9,334 bases of DNA, taken from assembly GCA_001795165.1 (NCBI GenBank), contig MGNS01000170.1:44611-53944 (forward strand). The letters run 5' to 3'. Source of the DNA: Chloroflexi bacterium RBG_16_57_11 (lineage in GTDB: Bacteria; Chloroflexota; Anaerolineae; Anaerolineales; UBA4823). Position numbers and translations under genes: made by a program. This document shows, one piece after another, positions 1 through 5,223 of the stretch; within the stretch, counting starts at the first letter, position 1, and the number at the start of each line of letters is the position of its first letter. The notes beneath the pieces are model-generated. The model worked only from the letters and a program-made list of their open reading frames with translations, had not been told where the DNA came from and searched no databases.

Positions 1-163
1 GCTGATGAACAATCAGCGGCATCGATGTTATTGCCTAGTTGTATGCTAGGTCAAATGGGATGCAATACGCACGCCTGCAAAGTACACAATAATGTCTAAA
101 TTGTTCTTCATTTCACATTTTAACACTAATCCTCGCACAATGCAACATATTTCGCGCAAAGTC
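1..163. other. AT-rich intergenic region downstream of the fumarase genes
   Basis: This region lies beyond the fumarate hydratase beta stop codon and is clearly more AT-rich than the flanking genes; I see no credible gene in it. Two small perfect inverted repeats are visible: GCTGAT/ATCAGC (bases 1-6 and 12-17, loop of 5) and CCTAG/CTAGG (34-38 and 46-50, loop of 7). Either could be part of a transcript end for the leftward fumarase unit. Neither is followed by a clear T-run in the leftward direction, and the first is cut by the window edge. Confidence 0.5.
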
Positions 164-787
164 TCAGGCTTTTGCCAGTAACCCCTCCAGTACTTCCCTG
201 GAATGCTGCTCTACCTCAGCATGCAGGCTGCCACCGTGGGCGTCCATGGTAACAACGGCGGGGAAGTCCTGGACTTCGATCACCCACATCGCCTCCGGAA
301 CGCCGAAATCATATTTATAAACACCCAGCACGCGTGTAACGGTCTGGGCAATCAACGACGCCGCCCCACCGATAGCATGCAGGTACAATCCCGGCACTTC
401 CTGGCACGCCGCCAGCGTCTTCACCCCCATCCCCCCCTTGCCGATCACACCCTGGATCTTGAAGTGGCGCATTACGTCGCCCTGATACGGCTCCTCACGG
501 CTGCTGGTGGTCGGCCCCGCGGCAACAAAGCGGTAGTCCTTCGTGTCCAGCCCGGCGACCACCGGCCCGCAGTGATAGATCACGCTGCCGCGCAGCAGCG
601 GCTGGATTGCCGCATATACGTCCAGGTCATCGCCCTGCGGCGGGCGTGTCTTCTTGATAAAGGTATCGATCATCCATTTGTGCACTGCATCTCGACCGGT
701 GACCATCACCCCGGACAGGGCTACCGGGTCTCCGACCTTCAGGCTGCGCACAATATCATCGCTGAGTGGTAGTTGGACTTTGATCAT
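164..787 (-). CDS. Class I fumarate hydratase, beta subunit (C-terminal domain type)
   Basis: This 207-residue protein is the beta subunit of a two-subunit, iron-sulfur class I fumarate hydratase, which interconverts fumarate and (S)-malate in the TCA cycle in the cytoplasm. Family hallmarks visible are GRDAVH (residues 31-36), YHCGP (71-75), GPTTSSR (91-97), the KGGM stretch (117-120) and MDAHGGSLH near residues 181-189. Length fits a stand-alone beta subunit. The ATG at 787 is preceded by a GGAGC ribosome binding site at 795-799, about 7 bases away. It lies 59 bases after the alpha gene on the same strand, as expected for subunits of one enzyme. The position after TSSR, often Met in the family, is Glu here. 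The L-tartrate dehydratase beta subunit is a close homologue and cannot be fully excluded, but the TCA-type fumarase is the more likely assignment. Confidence 0.93.
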   Translation of the reverse strand: MIKVQLPLSDDIVRSLKVGDPVALSGVMVTGRDAVHKWMIDTFIKKTRPPQGDDLDVYAAIQPLLRGSVIYHCGPVVAGLDTKDYRFVAAGPTTSSREEPYQGDVMRHFKIQGVIGKGGMGVKTLAACQEVPGLYLHAIGGAASLIAQTVTRVLGVYKYDFGVPEAMWVIEVQDFPAVVTMDAHGGSLHAEVEQHSREVLEGLLAKA

Positions 788-794
788 GTTTGTA

Positions 795-799
795 GCTCC
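795..799 (-). promoter_or_regulatory. Ribosome binding site of the fumarase beta subunit
   Basis: GGAGC on the minus strand sits 7 bases before the ATG at 787. It supports translation of the beta subunit as a separate polypeptide rather than as a fusion to alpha. Confidence 0.6.
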
Positions 800-846
800 A
801 TCGCTTTACGGGAAAAGACCAGTGAATCGTATGGAAAGGTTAACAT

Positions 847-1719
847 TCATCGATAGTCGACCGCACCGTTATGCCAGGTCATCCGCCGCCGGCGGTACGC
901 CCAGCACATGTAGGAGATCGTAACGTAATAACTTGCTGGTAGGCGGTTTAGCGTGGTGATTTTTGTGCCCAGCACGGTCGTTTTTCCGCCGAAGCCCATG
1001 GGTCCGATGCCAAGCTGGTTGGCTTCATCGGTCAGGCGCTCTTCCAGGGCTGCCAGCTCCGGATTTGGGTTGGCGTCTGCCATCTTCTGGAAAAGGGCTT
1101 CTTTGGAGGCCAGGTAACCCGAGCCGCGGTCGCCGCCGATGGCTACACCCAGGATGCCCGGTGCGCAGCCCTGCCCTTGAGCCTGGTGCACCGCGTCCAG
1201 CACCACCTTGCGTACCCCAGCCAGATCGCGCCCGGCGCCCAAAGCCGAGTTGGGCAATGAGTATTGCGCGCCGACGTTCTCGCAGCCGCCGCCTTTGAGC
1301 ATCAGATCGATCGTCAGCGCATCGCCTTCCACTTCCTCGAAATGCATGGACGGGAAGTGGTCGCCGCCCAGGTTGTCCCCACTGTTCACACCGCTCAACG
1401 AGTCGACCGAGTTGGGGCGCAGGAACGCCCTCTGGGTCGCCTCAACCGTCGCCGCCTCGATCTGCTGGCGCAGCTTGCGTGTGCTCCAGCCTTCCGGGTG
1501 CCTGACATAGAAGATCGGTGTGCCAGTATCCTGGCAAATAGGGGTGGAGTTTTGGCGTGAAATTTCGACATTTTTCAGGATGGTCTCCAGCGCGCCGCGC
1601 GCTGCCGAGCCGGGCTGTTCCTGCTCCAATGCGTTCCGCAGAGCCAATTCGACATCTGGGGGCAGGTCCGTCGCCGCCAGCCGGATTAATTCGAGGATTT
1701 CTTGGGTCAGATCTTGCAT
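847..1719 (-). CDS. Class I fumarate hydratase, alpha subunit ([4Fe-4S] domain)
   Basis: This 290-residue protein is the iron-sulfur subunit of class I fumarate hydratase. The three cysteines expected to bind the catalytic [4Fe-4S] cluster are present in their family contexts: Cys62 in PICQDTGTP, Cys146 in GGGCENVG and Cys185 in GCAPGILG, the last followed by GGDRGSGY. The C-terminus contains the usual SYYVTISYMCWAYRRR-type end. In enzymes of this class the fourth iron is not held by a cysteine and binds substrate, which makes them oxygen-labile; this fits an anaerobic or microaerophilic lifestyle. The ATG at 1719 has a GGAGG ribosome binding site at 1726-1730, 6 bases upstream. The gene precedes the beta subunit by 59 bases and follows the MFS transporter gene by 51 bases on the same strand. 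Tartrate dehydratase alpha is the main alternative. Confidence 0.94.
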   Translation of the reverse strand: MQDLTQEILELIRLAATDLPPDVELALRNALEQEQPGSAARGALETILKNVEISRQNSTPICQDTGTPIFYVRHPEGWSTRKLRQQIEAATVEATQRAFLRPNSVDSLSGVNSGDNLGGDHFPSMHFEEVEGDALTIDLMLKGGGCENVGAQYSLPNSALGAGRDLAGVRKVVLDAVHQAQGQGCAPGILGVAIGGDRGSGYLASKEALFQKMADANPNPELAALEERLTDEANQLGIGPMGFGGKTTVLGTKITTLNRLPASYYVTISYMCWAYRRRRMTWHNGAVDYR

Positions 1720-1725
1720 AGGTCG

Positions 1726-1730
1726 CCTCC
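1726..1730 (-). promoter_or_regulatory. Ribosome binding site of the fumarase alpha subunit
   Basis: GGAGG on the minus strand lies 6 bases before the ATG at 1719. It is a strong Shine-Dalgarno match that fixes the start. Confidence 0.7.
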
Positions 1731-1770
1731 GAATGGTTCGCTTGGGTTAAGCGTATTTTACTACCGATAC

Positions 1771-2991
1771 TCACATCGAGCTTTCAGGCTTTGGGACGAA
1801 CAGGACCAGCGCCACGGGCCCAGCCAACAGCAACCACATTGCCGCCGGGAGACCTGCTTGTTCTGCGGACCAGCCGACGAGCCAGACCAGCATCCCACCC
1901 AACAGGCCAATGAGAGAGTTGATCGCCATCACCGTGCCGGATCGGCCTGGCAGGCTGGCGTAGGCTTCACCTTGCAGCACTTCGTACCAGCCCAGGGTGA
2001 GCAATCGCACAACGATCGCCAAGACGATTTTTGCCCATGCCCAAGGAGCTAGAAGCCAGGAAGCATATACGGCTCCGGCCGCTACCGCGGTCACACGCAC
2101 CAGCCGGCGCCCATTAACGCGGTCCAACAATGGGATCAGCACGATGTTCGCTGCCAGGCCAGCCGCCATCAGTGCGCCCATCATCAGGCTCACTTGCGCC
2201 GGGCTAAAGCCGGCTACATCGGCGAAATATAGGGCCGAATAGCTCACATATACGTCCAACAACAGATCCGACAGGTCGAGCAGGATGAACCAGCGCATCA
2301 CCTTGATGTCTTTGATCGACCGCCACAATTCTGGGAACAGGGCATAAAAGTCGCTGATCGACATAGAAGCGCTTTCACCGGGGGTGATAGGGTGGGTCGG
2401 GAAACGACGCGGGATGAGCAGAAGCGTCAGGAGTAAAGCCAACGCTGAAAGGTAGACATAGTTCCAGCGCCAGCTAAGCCCGGCGGCGAACAGCCCGGCA
2501 GCCACAAGCGGCCCAACCAGGTTACCAAGAGATCCGAACAGAGTCCAACGAGCCATCATGTGTGGCTGACGACCGGGGTTCAAATCCATCAGTGTAGCCT
2601 GGGACAGGGTGACAAACGCCCCGCTGGCTGGGAAGGCGATGATCGTCGCCAATAATGCAGCCTGGAGTGCCTGTGCGCTCGCCAGCAGCAAGGTCGCCAT
2701 CACAATGGCCAATCCACCGCCGATCACCAGCCATTTGCGTAACCGGGTGTCTCCCAATAGCATGATGATGAATTCGATTGCGGTGCCGATTACGCCGGGC
2801 AAGCCGAGCAGTAACCCCATTTGTGAATAGCTTAAGCCGAGGCTATTCCGCAGAGCAGGCAGAACAGCGCCTTCAACGCCATAATGTAGCTCGTCAAAGA
2901 ATTCGATGAGCAGGAACAGCAAAGTCAAGGGGAGAGCTCCCCGGATAATCCGCGCACCCGTTTGTGAGCGCGTAAGGTCGCGCTTAAACAT
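1771..2991 (-). CDS. Major facilitator superfamily transporter, substrate unknown
   Basis: This 406-residue, very hydrophobic protein has about 12 predicted membrane helices and two halves separated by a polar loop near the middle. A recognisable MFS loop 2-3 signature, LGDTRLRKW at residues 79-87, corresponds to the family's G-x-x-x-D/R-x-G-R-R/K motif A. The reading frame extends to a TTG at 2997. I chose the ATG at 2991 because the AGGAGGT ribosome binding site (2999-3005) is 8 bases before it and only 2 bases before the TTG. The gene is first in a leftward series with both fumarase subunits, so co-transcription is likely and a link to organic acid transport is possible, but nothing in the protein shows its substrate. 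It is an inner-membrane carrier, either a sugar, acid or drug transporter. I do not recognise a specific subfamily. Confidence 0.85.
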   Translation of the reverse strand: MFKRDLTRSQTGARIIRGALPLTLLFLLIEFFDELHYGVEGAVLPALRNSLGLSYSQMGLLLGLPGVIGTAIEFIIMLLGDTRLRKWLVIGGGLAIVMATLLLASAQALQAALLATIIAFPASGAFVTLSQATLMDLNPGRQPHMMARWTLFGSLGNLVGPLVAAGLFAAGLSWRWNYVYLSALALLLTLLLIPRRFPTHPITPGESASMSISDFYALFPELWRSIKDIKVMRWFILLDLSDLLLDVYVSYSALYFADVAGFSPAQVSLMMGALMAAGLAANIVLIPLLDRVNGRRLVRVTAVAAGAVYASWLLAPWAWAKIVLAIVVRLLTLGWYEVLQGEAYASLPGRSGTVMAINSLIGLLGGMLVWLVGWSAEQAGLPAAMWLLLAGPVALVLFVPKPESSM

Positions 2992-2998
2992 ACTCAAT

Positions 2999-3005
2999 AC
3001 CTCCT
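2999..3005 (-). promoter_or_regulatory. Ribosome binding site deciding the transporter start
   Basis: AGGAGGT on the minus strand is 2 bases from an in-frame TTG (2997) and 8 bases from an in-frame ATG (2991). Normal spacing favours the ATG. Confidence 0.7.
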
Positions 3006-3144
3006 GTGAATGCTGAATGATCGAACGTTTTACACCGGCAATCTGGCCAGGCGGGTCAGGCGGTGCACAGGAGGCGGAGCGCGCGGCGGGTGACAGTCCG
3101 CTAGGAGTTAACGAGGAGGTTGAAAGGCTTCAAACATGGCGTCG

Positions 3145-3150
3145 ATTATA
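3145..3150 (-). promoter_or_regulatory. Candidate -10 element for the leftward transporter-fumarase unit
   Basis: A perfect TATAAT occurs on the minus strand here. It would give a leader of about 150 bases before the transporter ATG. No good -35 match is found 16-18 bases upstream, so this is a weak prediction. Confidence 0.3.
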
Positions 3151-3239
3151 CCGTAAGCACGTCGCTCGATGTTGCTTATATCCGCTACTCGTTGAAGATA
3201 ATTAACCGGTCATGGCGCAGCGAATACCCAATTTAATGG

Positions 3240-3245
3240 TATATT
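3240..3245 (+). promoter_or_regulatory. Candidate -10 element for the bactofilin-like gene
   Basis: TATATT lies in the AT-rich stretch before the gene, about 45 bases from its ATG. No convincing -35 box is visible at normal spacing. Confidence 0.25.
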
Positions 3246-3289
3246 AATATTTAGATGAATTGTCCCCTGATAGTGATAGGAAAAAGTCC

Positions 3290-4651
3290 ATGAAAAGTCT
3301 CCTTCTTTCTCGACGGCTGGCAGCCGTATTGTTAATGGCTTTGCTTTTCTTTGGCCTGGCCTCTTCAGCCCAGGCCTTCACGCCGTTGTCAGGCGAGCAA
3401 GTGATCATCGAAGAGGGAGAGGTGATTGAAGATGATCTGTATGTTTCGGCGAACACCTTCACGCTGAAGGGCGTCGTCAAGGGTGATCTGATCGTTATCG
3501 CCTCCGTGGTGACTATAGCACCGACTGGTGTCGTGGAAGGTGACCTGATGGCCGCAGGTCAGGGCGTATCGGTTGATGGCCGTGTCCTTGACGATGTCCG
3601 TATCGCCGGGGCGATGTTAATGCTCGGCCAGAATGCAGTCGTTGGCGGCGATGTGCTGGCGGCCGGTTACAGCCTGGACTTTCAATCCGGCAGCCAGGTA
3701 CAGGGTGACGTGGTCATCGCCGGCAACCAGGCCTCGGTCGCCAGCCAGGTGGCGGGCGATCTGATCGCCGCTGTGCAGGGGTTGCGCCTGGATGGCGCCG
3801 TCAGCGGTAATGCCAAGGTGACGGTTGGAGCCAGTGAAGACGTGCCTCCCTTCAATCCCTTCATGTTCATGCCCCCCGTCCCGGGATTGCCGCAGGCAGT
3901 AACCATCCCCGGCGGTCTGACCTTTGGACCCAACGGCAGCGTGGGTGGTAACCTGACCTACGTTGCCCCCTCCAAGATCGAAATCCCAGCCGAGGTGGTA
4001 ACAGGGGAGGTAGCCTACAATGCGCCCCCACCGGAGGAGGCTGAAGAAGTAGTGCCTCCTCCAACCGAAGCGGAGATCTTCCTGAAATGGTTTATCCGTC
4101 TGGTGCGCACGCTGGTGACATTGTTACTCGTTGGGTTGCTAATCGATTTCACCGTCCCCGGTTTGTTGCGCCAAAGCGTCGTTTCGCTCAATTCCCGCTT
4201 GTGGCTCAGCCTGTTGTGGGGCGTAATTGGGGTAGCTGGGTTTGTCTTCTGCTTGTTTCTGATCGGTTTTGTGATGATCCTGCTGATGATCATCCTGGGT
4301 ATTTTGACCCTGGGCGACCTGGTGGGTACAACGTTGATGACCGGCCTGTGGCTCGGCTACACCCTGATCCTGGGCTACAAACTGCTTACTGCCTATGTTG
4401 CCAAGATTGTGGTCAGCGCCTGTCTGGGTATGTGGATTCTGAATAAGATCAAGTCGCCTGCTGTTGAGCATCGTGTCTGGCCGACCGTTTTGGGTGTCGT
4501 GATCCTGGCCTTCCTCTGGTCGATCCCCGTCCTTGGCTGGCTGGTCAATCTGGCGGTGATCCTGTTTGGCCTGGGTGCGGTTCTTTTGCTTGCGCGTGAC
4601 TGGTACAAAGATCGCTCATTGACCAAGCCGCCTGCCGCTCCGGTGTCTTAG
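3290..4651 (+). CDS. Exported bactofilin-like (polymer-forming) protein with polytopic membrane C-terminus
   Basis: This 453-residue protein has four parts. Residues 1-29 form a signal peptide: basic MKSLLLSRR, a hydrophobic core, and SAQA before the likely cut. Residues about 35-190 form a repetitive beta-helix-like region of the bactofilin type, with recurring GDL/GDV turns (for example VVKGDLIV, VVEGDLMA, VGGDVLAA, VQGDVVIA, VAGDLIAA). A Pro/Glu-rich linker (PPPEEAEEVVPPP) covers about residues 244-258. About five or six hydrophobic helices run from residue 267 to 440, ending in a short polar tail. The ATG at 3290 is chosen over an in-frame TTG at 3260 because AGGA at 3278-3281 is correctly spaced and the signal peptide begins there. 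The signal peptide suggests that, unlike cytoplasmic bactofilins, the beta-helix is outside the membrane. A role in envelope organisation is an inference; the exact function is unknown. Confidence 0.75.
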   Translation: MKSLLLSRRLAAVLLMALLFFGLASSAQAFTPLSGEQVIIEEGEVIEDDLYVSANTFTLKGVVKGDLIVIASVVTIAPTGVVEGDLMAAGQGVSVDGRVLDDVRIAGAMLMLGQNAVVGGDVLAAGYSLDFQSGSQVQGDVVIAGNQASVASQVAGDLIAAVQGLRLDGAVSGNAKVTVGASEDVPPFNPFMFMPPVPGLPQAVTIPGGLTFGPNGSVGGNLTYVAPSKIEIPAEVVTGEVAYNAPPPEEAEEVVPPPTEAEIFLKWFIRLVRTLVTLLLVGLLIDFTVPGLLRQSVVSLNSRLWLSLLWGVIGVAGFVFCLFLIGFVMILLMIILGILTLGDLVGTTLMTGLWLGYTLILGYKLLTAYVAKIVVSACLGMWILNKIKSPAVEHRVWPTVLGVVILAFLWSIPVLGWLVNLAVILFGLGAVLLLARDWYKDRSLTKPPAAPVS

Positions 4652-4667
4652 TAGGCTATTTAACAAA

Positions 4668-4708
4668 ACCATGCCGCCTCCCGAATCGGAGGCGGGAGAC
4701 GGCATGGT
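4668..4708 (+). terminator. Long inverted repeat after the bactofilin-like gene (possible terminator)
   Basis: Outer arms ACCATGCC (4668-4675) and GGCATGGT (4701-4708) are perfect complements. They continue directly into inner arms GCCTCC (4676-4681) and GGAGGC (4688-4693), with loop CGAATC and a 7-base bulge (4694-4700) on the right side. It begins 16 bases after the stop codon at 4651, a natural place for a transcript end. No T-run follows on the plus strand, so it is not a classical intrinsic terminator. Its last base is the first T of the tRNA -10 box. Confidence 0.45.
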
Positions 4709-4713
4709 ATAAT
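4705..4713 (+). promoter_or_regulatory. Extended -10 promoter of tRNA-Arg
   Basis: TGG followed by TATAAT (4708-4713) is a perfect extended -10 element. It places transcription start near 4720, about 7 bases before the tRNA. The -35 position (about 4685-4690) does not match TTGACA and lies inside the inverted repeat, which an extended -10 can partly compensate for. Confidence 0.6.
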
Positions 4714-4726
4714 CTGGTCTTGCTGC

Positions 4727-4802
4727 GCCCCCGTAGCTCAATGGACAGAGCGCCTGACTTCGGATCAGACGGTTGTGGGTTCGAATCCCGCCGGGGGCGC
4801 CA
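4727..4802 (+). tRNA. tRNA-Arg, anticodon TCG, CCA encoded
   Basis: The 76-base gene folds as a standard cloverleaf. The acceptor stem is GCCCCCG (4727-4733) with CGGGGGC (4792-4798), and the D stem GCTC/GAGC (4736-4739 and 4748-4751). The anticodon stem is CCTGA/TCAGA (4753-4757 and 4765-4769) around the loop CTTCGGA, with anticodon TCG at 4760-4762. The T stem is GTGGG/CCCGC with loop TTCGAAT (4780-4786), and the discriminator G is followed by CCA (4800-4802). It should read CGA and possibly other CGN arginine codons. The outermost anticodon-stem pair is a C-A mismatch (4753 with 4769). The gene has its own extended -10 promoter. Its 3' end abuts a truncated SDR gene. Confidence 0.95.
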
Positions 4803-4811
4803 GATCTGGCG
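4798..4811. repeat. Perfect 14-base palindrome on the tRNA 3' end
   Basis: CGCCAGATCTGGCG is its own reverse complement. The left half is the last base of the acceptor stem plus discriminator, CCA and two bases; the right half is the first bases after the tRNA. It lies exactly at the junction with the truncated SDR gene. Confidence 0.7.
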
Positions 4812-5210
4812 GTATTTCTGCATGAAATTCCAGCCATGCTGGAACATGGCTATGGCGTGATCGTGAACATGTCCTCGGTGCTCGGGCAGGTGGCTTTTGC
4901 CACCTGCGCAGCGTACGTGGCCGCCAAGCACGGTGTGATTGGCCTGACCCGCACAGCGGCTGTGGAATATGCCCGCCTGGGCATCCGCGTCAATGCCGTC
5001 GGGCCATCTTTTATCAAGACCCCGATGATTTCGGTTGGAGAGGATGGCGAACTGCCTTACATTTATAAGATGCTCGCCAGCCAACACCCTGCTGGCCGCC
5101 TGGGTGAACCAATCGAAGTGGCTGAACTGGTTGCCTGGCTCAGCTCCGATAAGGCCTCGTTTGTGACCGGTTCGTTCTACCCGGTGGACGGTGGTTACCT
5201 TGCGCGCTGA
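4803..5210 (+). pseudogene. 5'-truncated short-chain dehydrogenase/reductase (C-terminal half only)
   Basis: The open frame continues uninterrupted from the end of the tRNA to a TGA at 5208-5210 and encodes about 135 residues matching only the second half of a classical SDR. Visible are EIPAML and IVNMSS with the catalytic Ser, the Tyr/Lys pair in AAYVAAKHG, then IRVNAVGPSFIKTPM, the GRLGEP region and the terminal TGSFYPVDGG. The N-terminal Rossmann half, with its TGxxxGIG and NNAG motifs, is absent. Homology starts within about 20 bases of the tRNA CCA. The first in-frame ATG (4836) has no convincing ribosome binding site. Without the cofactor-binding half it cannot be a working dehydrogenase. 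The lack of internal stops suggests recent truncation. It belongs to a different SDR branch from the intact FabG at 7111-7857, so it is not a simple local duplication of that gene. Confidence 0.85.
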
Positions 5211-5223
5211 GAGACACCAAAAT

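Larger units (their letters stand above)
2992..3289. other. Divergent intergenic region with leaders of both flanking genes
   Basis: This region of about 298 bases separates the leftward transporter gene from the rightward bactofilin-like gene. It has a GC-rich half (about 3045-3115) next to the transporter and an AT-rich half (about 3185-3260) next to the bactofilin-like gene. Small inverted repeats are visible: GCGGG/TCCGC (3086-3090 and 3097-3101, one G-T pair) and TTGAA/TTCAA around 3120-3133. A 62-codon open frame at 3017-3205 has no ribosome binding site or recognisable family features and is not called. No riboswitch family could be assigned. Confidence 0.5.

Noticed and set aside
203..772. 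Plus-strand open frame of 189 codons
   Set aside because: It is antisense to the fumarase beta subunit, and its product has no recognisable features.
1739..1753. Small hairpin CGCTT/AAGCG between the transporter and fumarase alpha, followed by T-rich bases on the plus strand
   Set aside because: The T-rich side faces the plus strand, where no gene ends; in the direction of the operon it lacks a T-run and has only 5 pairs.
3086..3135. Resemblance to a segment of an FMN riboswitch (GGTGACAGTCCGC-like string)
   Set aside because: Only a short string resembles it. The other conserved elements and the multi-stem layout are missing, and neither neighbour is a riboflavin gene.
3017..3205. Small plus-strand open frame (62 codons) in the divergent intergenic region
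   Set aside because: It has no ribosome binding site, membrane segment or recognisable motif, and overlaps likely promoter sequence.
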